A program made the translations under genes and the position numbers. This document shows positions 11,355 to 24,786 of a stretch of 64,000 nt of DNA, in pieces (positions within the stretch are counted from its first letter, which is position 1; the number at the start of each line of letters is the position of its first letter). The notes under the pieces were generated by a model. The model saw only the letters and a list, made by a program, of their open reading frames with translations, did no database searches and was not told the origin of the DNA. This stretch comes from Stichopus chloronotus (Eukaryota; Echinodermata; Holothuroidea; Aspidochirotida; Stichopodidae), in the NCBI GenBank assembly GCA_021234535.1, contig CM037843.1:13353979-13417978 (forward strand), in the 5' to 3' direction.

Positions 11355-12640
11355 TGGACTATCCAGAGGCATCCCAAGAAGTATACCTGTGCAGGTAATT
11401 GCAATATGCCTCATTCCATCCTGAAATATGCAATACTGATTTGTTTCCACAAAGGAAGCTTTAATAATAACAAGAGCACAAGGGCAGTATGGTTCATTGT
11501 GGTGGGATTATTGTAACTGTATCCTCCAAAAGGACAGGGAGGCCAGATAGAAATGACTGGCGATAAATCAAAAAGGTCATTAGTGCTGATCATATATCAA
11601 ACGTTGGTTTATACCAATCATTAGCCGTTTTTTGGTGAAGGTCGATAGATGGAGGTCAACCAACTCAGGATTATTTAGCTGTGTCTAAAGCTTTTTAATT
11701 TTGACTACTAAGGTACTGATCAAGCTCCTTCGGGTTTAAATGGTAATAGAAATACACCATTTCCAGTGCAGACTTAAGTTAGTTGTGTGAGTGTGTAACT
11801 GCTATGCATATAAGATGCAATGTCATGGGTGTGCACACAGTATGGAATCTGTATCCAGCGCAACCTGCACTGTACAGACTTTCATGTATCACATGTCAAA
11901 AACCCTTACAACACATCCAATACCTCTTTATCTAACGACATCTGCTGCAAAAGTGTGCAGGCATTGGTATCAGAGCAGTGTTCACCTATTAGTTAAAGTA
12001 CTTGCAGACATCAGAATCTCTATTGGTGTGCTTTAATTCTCTATATTAAAATACAGTGCACCCCTTCCAGTGATGTGGCACAGTATGGTGTTTTGAATCA
12101 TCGTGCAAGGCAAACATAAAACAGAACAAGTCCGCAGAAAAGTGGAAAAAAATATCAGGCCTGTAGATCTCTCATGTTTCATGTCTTATGACCTTTCACT
12201 GAAAGACCAATAACTTGAGTTAGGAGCAATCATATGAGTGGTAGTATAATTGCCTTCTTGTTTCATCTCAAGTGACAAGGCCTATGCAGGTGTTGTGTCC
12301 AAAAAGTCACAAATGTCAAATTGGGTCAATCGAGGTTGATGTAGGTTATTGCATGTACTTCGTATAGATGAATATAACTTTCCATTCCATCCCCCTGAAA
12401 TGTTGGAAAGGTATCACTGAAACATCACTTTCTGTCCATTTGACCCTATCATATTAATTTGGTTTATGTTCCAATATTTCCACCTCCTAACAACCTATCT
12501 TATCCTAAAATTATGTCACATTTTGAACAATGGACACCAAGTTATAAATACTAACAGAAATTCACTTTATTGCCTCTGCTAATCCCCATTGACATTTGAC
12601 CTCCGCCAAAAACAAATGAGCAGGTCTACGAAATGTTATA
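11355..12640. other. 3' flank of the CEBPZOS-like gene; nothing else recognised
   Basis: The 3' untranslated region of the CEBPZOS-like gene probably starts here. No clear AATAAA follows closely; an ATTAAA word is present near 12047. Short frames (for example 11791-12036, plus) have no recognisable features. Confidence 0.4.
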
Positions 12641-12645
12641 CACAC

Positions 12646-13709
12646 ATGGGCGTCAGCAGGTTTCAGAAAGTGAGGGGGGCACTATACTATCTAAGCGGAG
12701 CGCCGCCATTGGTTGGCGCGTAGCGTACCAGAAAATTTCATAAGACCGCCTAGATCGCAGGAGATGGCCTTCCTGAGTCGTTTTTAGTTACATCAGAACA
12801 AGATCTGTGAGAAGAAATTTTGTCTCACAAATCTAAATTCCAACAAAGTACTGGTAGAAAGATGCTTTTCTGACACCAAGGGAGACGAATTACACAGCAT
12901 CCATCTCAAACGAAATATTGAAAAAGTGGCTTCATCACCTTCGGGATGAGTGGAGTGGTATATATAATACATGCATGCAGGTGCGAGACTTCAGTTGTTA
13001 TGTACCTAGGTACTTTAATAATAATAATCAGAAAAAGGCACGCAGAGCGTGTATAGCGCCTAGCCAGCACTCAACAATAACGATCTACCATAGCCTTAAT
13101 TACTTAACCCTATACATCCCTATTTGTCCGTCCAGTCCAAGGGACTGGAGGTAGCGATATGAAAATAGTAACTCATCACCATCTACTGTACCTGTATGGC
13201 TTACCCAATCCCTTGGAACCCATACAAACAACATGTGTGCATGATTCGATACACTTTCGAATGGTCTCCCCCCCCCTGAATGAATTACATGGGCAGATTT
13301 AGGATATTAGGAGAATGGGAGATAAATGACAGTGCAAGTGATAGATAGCAGGGGCCCAGGGAGTCCGGATTTCTTGGCCTTAAATATTCGCAGAATATGT
13401 CACTGGGTCACTCGGTGCTTGTCCAAACACCCAACTTAGGAGGATTCACCGCAGTGTCAGAAGTTTCCAAAAATCTCTATACGACTGTCTGATGATCTGA
13501 TGAACCCTTCTGCGATTCTCTGTGGATTCAACACTCAAGTTAGATTCTACTTGAACCAGCTCAGCAATTGTGATAGAAAATCGAGCGTATGCATGTGATT
13601 TTTTAGTAACTGCTCAGAAAAGTGGGTGGGACAAATGATATGATATCCCCTCCACTTTTGAAAGCGGGGGGCATGCCCCCTGCCCCCACCTGTTGACGCC
13701 CATGCATAC
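12646..13709. mobile_element. Candidate non-autonomous DNA element with inverted ends, GC-rich family
   Basis: The left end reads CATGGGCGTCAGCAGGT (12646-12662). The right end is its inverse complement with one mismatch, ACCTGTTGACGCCCATG (about 13689-13705). The left arm continues with a GGGGGG-containing segment and GCGGAGCGCCGCCATTGG. The right arm has GCGGGGGGCATGCCCCC. No transposase frame was found. Similar ACACA-type sequence flanks both ends, but I cannot define an exact target duplication. It could alternatively be two separate repeat copies in opposite orientation. Confidence 0.55.
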
Positions 13710-16700
13710 ACATACACACCAAGTACTCAGTTGAGTTATTGCACTACATAACTCACATTTCAATTCTTCACATAAGCACACACACATGCATATGTGACTT
13801 GACTGCATAGGTTCCTTTGCTAACACATACAAAACTATAAGACAAGGAAGAACCATAACGATACATTATGCATGAGGTTACTTTTTGTTTATTGAGGTGA
13901 TCTTGTGAAATGGTTTGAAGCCTTGATATTTTTTCACAGAAGTTTGAAATATGGCAGACAGATATTGAAAAGTTAGGAAATAATTCATGAATATGTTAAT
14001 GCCATAGCCCAATATGCATTGACACACTTAAAGTTGACACTGAAGTTGGGAAATGATAGCTGCAGGGGGGGAGGGACTCTTGAAATATGGTGACAATTAC
14101 AACCTGTGAAAGTGGCTCAAAAAGATAGTAGCACGATCAATAATCAGAAAATAACATCAACATGTCTAATTATGTCTAGAGGCTAGTAATAATGTCTCCA
14201 GTGATTCTACTCTTTGTATTATCTCGGCTCTTTGGCTGTTGGTCCACTGCCTCTCCTCCTGTGATCCATAGTATTCTGTGCACCCTTTGGCACTGAGTAT
14301 GCCTGTAACAAAGACTACATTGATGTCAAGAGTTTTTCAGCTCTGTGGTAGCATGCATCTGCTTACATCATTCTTTTAGCTTTGTTAATTGTCATTGATA
14401 TATACTATTTAATTTGAAAAAAAAAATACAAAGTGAATTTTAATAAGAAGAAGAACGTTTTGTTTTTCGTTGGTGGATTATACTGCAATTAAGTTATAAA
14501 CAGTAATAACATCTTGTAGATCATATCGACATTTGACTGCTTTTGACTTTATATTAAAGTCATGGCCACTCTTCCTGATTTGTAACTACCAATTTGGTGC
14601 ATTAATTGGTAAACTATTCTATATAGCTATACTTTAAAACTATACTACATAAGTATAAATGTAAAACACATTCATTTATCATTGTACTGTACTTGTTGGC
14701 ACGTTTCAATGTTGTGCTTTTGTTTCCTCCTCTTTGCTGTTTTAGAATGAAGAACATTTGAATGTGCCTAAGGCCACAGTATATGCAATATGTGATAAAA
14801 AATGGAAAACATGTTTATTAAGAAATGTGGTAATTATAGCCCTTTTTTGCATCGGAGCCCCTTTACGAAACAATTTTGAAAGTGAATGGACACCCATTCC
14901 ACCCAGTGTATCTGTACAGGCCAGAAGGTGATTAACACCTTTGGTTCCCCCCCCCCCCACCTCAAACAAAACATAAGTCCTCTGGCACCAGGCCTTCATG
15001 GAAGGTCTCACGGTCCTTTTAGGGCCTGATTTTGTATGATCATGAATGTCACTGGTGGGTCTATGGGGAAGGGCAAAGGTTGAAAGTGGGCCACAGTCAC
15101 TTCCAAAGTGGGGCCAAAACTTTAATTTAAACCTAGGAAAACAAATTATTCAGCAAAATTAGCTACAATTGTACAAAAGGCATTCAATTAGGGTAATATT
15201 ATTCAAGGGTTATGAAATTGCCCCCTCACCTACATCACTATACCACTAGTTTGACCCCTGTCAAACAAAAGACCTGGCTGCATCCCCATGTGATGAAGAT
15301 TTGTATTGGAAGGAATGTCTCTGCTGGAACCATTGTCCAACATGTAAAGTTTCTTTTTCTCAAATCGACAATGCCATTCCACAAGCAGGAAAGGTTTGAA
15401 ACAATGGTGTTCTTTTTAATTAATTGAAACATGACAACAGATCTTGTTATGTTTTGATGACGTTTGTTTTGCTTTGGTCTCTACCGTGGCTGAAAGAGGA
15501 CCAGACAAAGTTCTAGAGACTTCACTACCTCAAAATTTCCATGATGAGACTGTCCTTCCAAAAGTCTGTTACATTCTCTTCTTGATTACGTACTAACACA
15601 TCAGGGAGAAAATAAGCACACAGCAGCCTTAACATCTAACACTGTTATTTGATTTTTCTGCTAAATGGAGCATTTGTTAATTCATTATTTCTGCATTGTA
15701 GGCAAAATGAATGCCAAAACACTTAAGGACACAGGTCAGTTGACAAGGTTGACATCTGATCACACCCCACACTGCCTTTGCTGTTATGAAGTGTTTATGT
15801 AAAAATTTTTAGGAGAACAGACACTACATCGACCTAGTATCGCGAAACTTCGACTTAGTATAGAGAAGACACAAAAAATTCGAGACAGTGGACTCTCTAG
15901 GAATATTTTCCTTGTTCTCTCCTCCCTAGACCACCAAAGGTATAGACCCTTATGATACTACAGGTACATTCATGGGAGTGATAGGAAGTACAACTCAGTG
16001 ATACCTTCATTTGCATGGCAATTCAAGGTAGGTAAGGGATGGGTAAAAAATGCTCTGAGAAAAGGGCAAAGCAAATATGCCCTAAAAAGCACCACAAAAA
16101 GCTCTAATTTTGGTATGATTTTCTCTATTTTTGTCCAGCAACACATAAAGTTGTTGTTTCCAGTTGTTTCCAGTTTTGATAGCTTGAGTGTAGGTATGGC
16201 ATGTGCGACATGTGGTGCAGTTCCATGCACAGTTGTGGGTTCTGCTTCAAGCAATTGCACAAATTACAATTTATAAACTTTTTCGGTAGAATCAGAGAAA
16301 ATATCAAATTACAACTATTGCAAAGCATAACATTGAATCGCAACAGGGCTTTCATGGGTCACAAACTCACGTTAATTGTCCAACCAAGCTGCAATAATAC
16401 AGATCAACTTTTGTTTGATGGAATTTGTTACATCATATTTACCTCAGCAAAGTTTTCTCTTTAAGTCTTTGAAAGGTGCCTTAATTATTGTATTATGTGT
16501 GTAAGCTACAAATATATATTCCAAGACTGACAAAACAAAAGCAATGTAAATCTTTAGACAAGAAAGACCATGGTCCCAACACCTTCTGGTTTTCAATTCC
16601 CTTGTTGTAGTATAATAGTATGACCATGGTCTTGTAGGATGAAAACATGCCATTGCATAACTTCCACCTCCTACAGGTTTCTGTATTTTCTGATTACTCA

Positions 16701-17083
16701 AGAGGACATCTTGATCCATACACTATAATATATATGCTTCACAATATGAACAGTTGTCCCAAAGATTATGCTGCAGAGGAAACCCAGAGCAAACACGAAA
16801 CAGGTGGATATGTGGGGCCAAAAGATGGCCTCTGTGGGGTAATGGAAGGACTAGAAGACTGCATCATGTCCATTAAAATCATTGAAAGCAACAAATGTTT
16901 TTCATGTTCTATGCTCCAGTGGAAATTTGTGATGCAGAACCAGAGATCTCACAGTCTTTTAGCCATCTGTTCAATGACGGCAGGCCTCGACCAATTGAGC
17001 AAATGCAACCATCCCTTGAGAGGCACAAAGGCTTTCAAGACAGCTAGCGAAAGTCATTCATTGGCTTATCATGGGATAATCAT
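13710..17083. other. Convergent intergenic region and LRPPRC 3' side
   Basis: This holds the LRPPRC 3' untranslated region (starting below 17084 on the minus strand) and intergenic DNA. No AATAAA reading leftward from the LRPPRC stop was clear within about 1 kb. A C run lies at about 14947-14959. The largest frame is 16647-17144 plus. It runs antisense over the last LRPPRC exon and its flank and shows no domain. No other gene is supported. Confidence 0.4.
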
Positions 17084-20000
17084 TCACTCTTCGCCCATCT
17101 CCTGTAGATGGTCTTTCTGGTCAGCAATTAACTGGTTCCTGTAAAATGCTAACGATTCCTGAAATGAGAAGAAAAGTGGAGAGATTCATGTTGATTGTTG
17201 CATTAACCATCCGCGTCAAAGTATGACAATTATTAAGCTTGTAAGGGCTATCTGTACTGAAGTGTGCATGATCATACACACAAATGTCCTCAGTTACCTG
17301 GATGACTCCATAACCAGAAATATCACACAAATAAATTGAAATGCTTGACAGTGCTAGACGTCCTTTGCAACTAATAGCAATAGCCACACAAAATCATCTT
17401 AACCATGAAAATTTTAGCGCATTTTCCTACCAGCTAACGCCCAGTGGTTCAAAGCAAACTGTTAACATATTTTTCAGATGAGAGTCTAATAGTCACAGAC
17501 AACATCCATGTAAAGCAAGATAAGAGCCACGTGTAGAAAACCTGACTGATTAGGATACACAGAGATCAAATTGCTAACTAGTCTGGAATCTCTCTGGTGA
17601 TTCATCTCGTGGTCAAGATGAACCATCATGTTAAAATCACCTACCATATGAAATAAAAGCCTCTTAAAATGCTACACTCCATAGAACTCAATTTAGTTTC
17701 ACATTCTGTTATTTCTCACCGGTGGGACTTCAAATGGAACCGTTTGGCCATGCCTCTCCAGCAGCATCGCTAACCTCTTCAGATTAAAGTTGGTAAGTTG
17801 GATGCCCTCTGCTTCCATCCTATCTTTGATTGTCAAGCCTGCCTCTCCAGTCATCCTGGAGATCTATTGATAGATATTGATGACAATAATAAAGAATGAA
17901 ACTCTTCGACCCATTCAGATTCAAGACCTCTAAGATGCTGAGGAGTTTGTTTCTGATACTAGATTGAAATGATGGCAAAATCATAAGAGACCATGAATTT
18001 CATCTGTGACATCAGCCTGCCTCATCTGGAGATTCTGGGTTCACTTATCTCCTCTTGACACTTCCCTTTTTAAAGAACTGGTAAAGTAATACACCATTGG
18101 TCCACATACTCTGAATTTCTGGGTGATTCACAAAGCAATATAAACACCACATGAACATAACCTGCAAACTTTTACTTGCAGTGGGGAGGGGGGAGCCAAA
18201 CAAAAGGAAGGCAGAGGAGAACGTTTGCATAGTCTTTTGGTGAAGTCCCCAGTGAGGTAAAATTTCCAGTCAAAATCTTAATTCAGGTCCAGGAGCTACA
18301 AAAGTGTTTTTAATAGTACTAGAGTAGAGCTGATACATCTGTACCACAGATTTGTGACAAAAACTCAGAAAAATTTGAACAAATCTCTTAATTGACTTAC
18401 CGTATGCTTTTAGGAGGTAGAAATAAACCTTTTCTCTATCCAGGTAATCTTGACCTTGAGTTAGTGACAACACATTCTCTATTCTTTGAATCTGCAATGA
18501 AGCCCAATAATGGACAAAAATCTCATAAGTGATAGCCAAGAGATGTACGTTTACTCCAGGATTGTAATGAGCTTAAACAATGTTGGAACAGGGATGGACG
18601 AATATAATATATGCGGCATCTGTCCACTCTGGTGACCCGGAAGTTCTTACAACACTTAACATGTCAAGAGCTGAAACTTAGATACACATATGAAAGTCTA
18701 CTAGTGCCATGTGATTAAAAATTATTTATTTGTTACTACAAGTTAATAATTTGACAAACACATTATTGATCTGTTATTACCAATTGTTTTGTTCCAAATT
18801 TTTAATTTGCTATTACAAATTAATAAGTTAAAATAACATCTCAATAATTATTGACAACAAACTAATAATTTCTAGTTGCATGGCACTAATAGGTTTTTGT
18901 ACAAACAGTACAATAAAGTATTCACAAGCATGAACCTGAAACCACGAGTAGTAATCAATGAAAGGTAGTAAAAGCTTGCCCCACAGACATCACTTGCCCA
19001 CAGACATCACATCTCCAATCAAAGACACAAAAACATTCAGTTCAACCTGGTGGTTGGACACATTCAGTGACTAACCCCCTTTGCCACTCCCAACTGCATT
19101 AATTGACCACATGTTACGCTAGTTGGCCCTCCAGCCGAAAATTGGCTAACACCATGTAATGAGCATTATTGGCAGATTATTGACTTGAAATGTGGTCAGT
19201 ACACGGACTGTAGAACTCATTCTTCAAACTTACATTTGTAACTAATGTGAGATCTCTGATATCTTGTGTAGCAACATGCAAACCAGTTGAAACCCGGATG
19301 ACATCTGAGTTGACAGAAGTAACATGAGGGTTTCGATGAAATGAATTTTGTAAAATGTCATCACGCTCTGAAATCTCTGATAAAGCCTTGACACGTGAAA
19401 CTATTTGTGGTTCACTTACCACTTGTGCGTCTCTTCCGACCATGTCTATAATATAACCCAGCAGTGCAGATGATTTTTCCTTCACAGATGGGAATTTCTG
19501 TGAGTGGAACAATTTAAAAATATTTTTTTGAGCAGGTAGACATAATGCAAGAGAGCTCTGTTGATAGTTTAACATGTGAATGTCATATGCTTCTTTTAAC
19601 AGCCTGATGGGAATTATCGTATTGATGACTATGGATAACTGATTTACAACAAGACTCGCTCAGCCCCCTTCCTTCGGAGAAATCTACCACCAACCATTCA
19701 ACTTCACCATTTCCTTGCAAAGTCCTACGAAACAGCCTCCTGAGTCCTGATCATCATCATATACTAAGGATGGATACTAAAAAGCTGTTAAAGCTGGAAG
19801 AGGAGATGCACTGGTAATCTCCTGGTCATCTACCTTTGCTCTTCCTTAGTGTTTAAGGAAAGAGAAAACAGAGAAAAATACCACATCTCACAAAACCTGA
19901 AAGAGAACTATGCATTCATCTTCCAGATATTTGAATGTGAAGATTGTCTCAACATTTTTGTTTGCGCTGTGATATTCAGACTGCTTGAGAAAGCATAGCA

Positions 20001-23000
20001 TTTAATAAGTGTTATTTGAAATCAAACAGACCAATGGGAATGGCTATGAAAAATCCATCTATACGAAAATAGGGCTACAACAATGCTATTTTGTAGTGGC
20101 TATGACATATTCCCCAGAATATGATTTTCACTTACACATTTTCAACTCACATGCCAGTTTTAAGCACTTTGCATGACACAAATCTATAACCAGACCATTC
20201 AATCACCCATCTCTGGAAAATCCTGCATAACAACCTCATTCCAACAGATAAATCTGACTGTTACTTTGTAGTAAATAACTTCCAATTAAAGATGAAAGTT
20301 GACAGAAACCTTGATATATTTGTACTGCAATACTACAATAGCATGGGCTTAGAGGTTCTCTTCGCTTTATTTTTAAACTTTTTGTTCTACCAACAAAACT
20401 GACCTCTATAACAGTTTTGGCTTCTTCCACTTTGTCGTTGTCAAGATAGGCAAAAATCAGTCCCAGGACAGGGCCATCCACATCCTTGGAGAGCTGATTC
20501 ACTGCAAAATCCACAACTGCAAAACAAAGGCAGGGGCGAAGGGAATGAAATAGTCAATTACTGGAGGCAATCCTCAGCCACAGAATATAATACAATAACA
20601 AATGGTTCTTGAGTAACAAGTACCTGCATTTCTATCTGTGAGAAATTCATTTCTTGAAAAGAGAACTACCATTATGCCTTATTTTGAATAATCTTCTATT
20701 GTGTCCGTAAATATTGGTCTTAAAAATGTGTTTTTTTTTTTTCTGAAAAACAAACACTATTTCCCTTTAAACATGATTAAATGTCTCCATAAATTTTTCA
20801 CACCATAGATTATCCTGTTTGAGAAGAACATAGGCCATAACCATAACTGTACTGGGTGCTGAATATGCTTGCTGAACTTTTCTGCGGAACTGATATTTAA
20901 AGACCACCGTATACCAGACTGTAACTTGAATAGCGATGAATATGGTTGCCAAACATTTGCAGAACTGGTATTTATATGTGATGGTATATGATAGAAGATT
21001 ATACTAGTAACTTTGGTTTCAAATTATATGTCATACATTGCCAGATTGCATTGTGATGAAGTAGTCTATGGACAAACACATTCAAAAGACAGATTTCCAA
21101 CTTTGTGGAACAGTAACATGAACCATGAAGTTGCAGGAAACAAATAATTGTACACAAAATACAGAAGATGAATGTGTCTAACGTAAAGCTGACTAGCTCA
21201 ATTTAGCCATAGTTTCCATGTATCACAGAGATCTATTACAGGTATGTAGTTTAGAAACAGGGTGTAATGTGTGCAAAGCAAGCATAACACCAGAAAAGAT
21301 GCCTTTCTACATGCACAACAGGCTCCAAGCCTCCACGGTTTGGTTTTAGCGTCATACAATGGATGCAATAGACTGTGATACGACATGGGTAGATTTCACC
21401 CCACAATTCAATGTTTTCAAGTAGAACTTGAAAACCTAAGTAATCCTTCTTTATGCTACTGGCATCAACATTTGCATAGCAGACCACAAAAGTAGCAAAA
21501 TATCTCTGTGTTCAATTCAAAATTTGGCTTAAGCTAAGGAAAACTTATCAAACACTTACCTTCATCTGTAATTTTATTACTTTGTATAAGTTTGGAATAA
21601 AACGATCGCAGGCCCATCCTTCTTGACCGGTCTGGATATTTGGCTATTTCATTTTCGATGAAAGAGATGGCACCGGCAATGTCATTCCTAAAATAAAGCA
21701 AATATAAAGCAAATATTGAATAACTTTTTGTGAGGTTTCAAATGATCAGTGAGGAAGCTCTATTGCGACTTGTAATTTGCCAAGCTTCTAATTTCAAAAT
21801 GCACAGAACAATACTTCACTTCAGGATGAATCACTGATGACTTCTAACCCTTTATCTTTTGATTTCATCCATTTTATTACATAGTTCACTTGTCCCCTTT
21901 TTTGGGTTGGCGGGATGGCAAAGTAACATTTGCCCCAAAATGAAATTTCTAAATTCGAACTCTACAGCAATAAAAGATGTAAAGATGGATAATAAATTGT
22001 CACAGAGGCACGAAGACATCACTTTCACAAAGACTTTGAGGTTGAGCTCTTATTTCAGTAAAGTAGACCAGAATAGTTGGCACCTTTTTTTTTCATATTA
22101 TCTTTCTCCAAAAATCTTGGGATTTACCCAACAATGGTAGATTATTTCAAGGGGGGTGGGGTCAAAGGATTGCTCCCTAGCAGCAAAATTCTATGAGCAT
22201 GAAATGTTTCAAGACCTTTCTTTGGAGGAACTTTGATACACATGGATTGATATAACATCTCACTTTTCAATGTAAGCTGCCAAAACGAGTTTCGTGGCAG
22301 GAAATATGCTCTGTGTGTTTGATTCGAACACTTCTTTGACCTCTAGTATTTTGTCTACATTGCCAGCCTCTAGGTATTTCCCGGTCAGTGTCCTCGTGCC
22401 TGATGCGAGAGGAAGGACTCCAGAGGCCAGAGATTCACAAAACACTCTGTGAGCATCTAAGATAAAAATGAAAAAAGAAAGAAAGGAGAAACATAGGCAC
22501 CAATACAATTTCTGCCAAAATGAAATGCACATCTTCATCCAACATTTTAAAACATTCTGCAATGCTAAGAAGAGAAAAGATGGACACTACAAGGACAAGG
22601 AGGTTCTCAGTATTGCATTGGGAGTTTGCATATTCATCAGTATTGATGGTGTTTGCATATTCATCAGTACTGATTAGTGTTTAATATGCATATGCATTAC
22701 ATCATCATCAGCACCTGCCAGTTGGACAATTTTCTACGTTAACAATTATCTCTACACTCTCTGCCCAAAGCATAATTCAAAGCACTAAAACTGACAATAT
22801 CAACAGTATCTCTGACAGAAACATGAATCAAACATGTCATTCTTACACTGCACATACTGACTTGGTTGATAGTACTGACTAGTATTGGAAAAACATCCGA
22901 CATTGAATGCTGTTTGCACATAGGCATCGGTATTAACTGGTATTGCACACACATTAATGACCGAAGTCCAAAGTAAATAAACTTCTGCCGTGAATAAAGT

Positions 23001-24786
23001 TATTCAGAATGTTCTCTTTACAAGAGCTGCTGTGAACTTTGACCTTTGAGACATGGGACATTTTGAGATCCCAAATTATTTCATTAAGTCTTTGCTTTTC
23101 TTTGGAACTGAAGTCCTCATTTAACCTTGGAATTTGACGCTAGAGAAGATGTAAATTGGGTATATTCTAGATCTACACTAAAATATTATGGGAAAGAAGG
23201 TCACATCTCTTGAAGCTATTGTAAGTCTTTCAAAGTTGTAAAGAAATACAAAGGATATTCAAGAAGTTGTGCCTAGGTGACATCACAAATTAATCATTAT
23301 ACAGTGTGCCATATAAAATATTCCTCAAAAAATCTCTAACTTTCCAACCAAACACGTTATTTATCAAGATACGGTGTTTCCCAATGAAAGAAAGTAAAAA
23401 ATTCTTATTTTGTGTGAAACACCAATTTCCTTCAGTGGTCAACCACCTAAACAGGTTAAACAAGACTGAAGTCTTTGAACTGACGTTGACTTCAATTCAC
23501 CATTAAGCTCTGCAATGCACCTAAGAAATAATCCACTTGTATATGTGTTCAGAAACTTTTCCGAGTTCAATCAAATTTATATCACGAGGTATTTGTTCCA
23601 AAGCAGGCATCATATGTACATATTTGCATCATGCCATCACCTAATGATGCTGCTACTTAGCATGACCCGTCGCACATTCTTTTCGATGACCGCGACAAAC
23701 AACTTTACACTTTTTGGTAATCATTCTCAGCTGTGACTTGCACATTTCATAATCAAGTCCAACATTGTCTAGCTAGCAAAATGTAAAGATATATAATAAC
23801 AGTTATCATAATATGATCATCTCATTTTTGAGGACAATTCGTTTTGGATTGGTAATTCCTCACAATATGATGGTGATCAAACACAATACACTTCTTTCAG
23901 TCAGATGCTACTTACTTTCTAGATCCTCTTTTTTCACATATTCTATAAGCAGCCTGTTGTTAAAGTCTTTGGAAACGGTGAATTCGTCGAAGCTCTGACA
24001 CCTAAGGGGACAAATACAAAAAAACAGACTGAAATGATGACAGCCATCCCTTCTACCTCATCCAAAAATAACTGAAAAAAATCATGGTTTACAAAGTTTG
24101 GAGCGAACTCGGTGATAGTCTACAGTTGGTATTGTGAACGGAAAATTTCTGTACAATCTTTCCCTTAAAATGTCAAAAATGTGCTGTGACACAGAGAATA
24201 TGAGCAAGTAAAGACTTGCCGGAAGGAAACCTTGACAAAGTAGCCGATGAAGTGACAGAGAAATACACTTCAAAAATTGACAAGTTTTTACCAAAACTTG
24301 AAGAAGGTATAATACAGCACTTCTCAGAATAAACTCTATCAGCAAACAGGCAAAACATGCCTTTTGGAAGAAAAGAGTCTTGACTTGCACATGTGTGTTG
24401 CATCCGATTCATATCCAATAAATGCTGCCTTGGGAATAAAATGGGGAAAAGACATCTTGATGCCGCTCATGTAACCTCATTTATGCTACAACTCTGGCTG
24501 TTAGTAATGAGGAGTGATGAGGTGACTCTTCCTATGAAAACACACAGTACATCAAGGAAAAAAGAAAATGCTATCACATCAGATTCATTAACTATCCAAT
24601 TAAAAAGCCTAATAAATACTTAAAACTATACCAATATTGGTTTACTTACTGTTGCTTGTACTTGAGGCTTTCTTCGATATTGCCTCTTTTCAGATGTTCC
24701 CACATCAAGTTACTATAAACCCCCACAGGAACCTCTTCCCCTGCCTCTTGGCAGGACTCCAACTGCCTCTCGGCTTCAGCAAAATT
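17084..24786 (-). CDS. LRPPRC: LRPPRC exons 29-37: C-terminal PPR region
   Basis: The exons are 24650-24786, 23916-24001, 22264-22456, 21560-21687, 20404-20516, 19420-19497, 18401-18491, 17720-17863 (or 17720-17855) and 17084-17158. Segments include [18 protein letters not shown] (PPR), [93 protein letters not shown] and [20 protein letters not shown], then [10 protein letters not shown] before the stop. The last two align with the vertebrate C-terminus (LKRYASLL, PVPF, ESFEFY). Exon 35 leaves phase 1, but neither acceptor of exon 36 receives phase 1. A very short exon between them is likely missing from this model. Confidence 0.9.

Noticed and set aside
16647..17144. 165-codon plus-strand open frame overlapping the last LRPPRC exon
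   Set aside because: It lies antisense to a confirmed coding exon and its 3' flank, has no recognisable domain, and an opposite-strand open frame here is expected by chance.
19177..19575. Single 132-codon minus-strand gene
   Set aside because: Only 19420-19497 is coding. It is LRPPRC exon 34 flanked by splice sites, and the rest of the open frame is intron.
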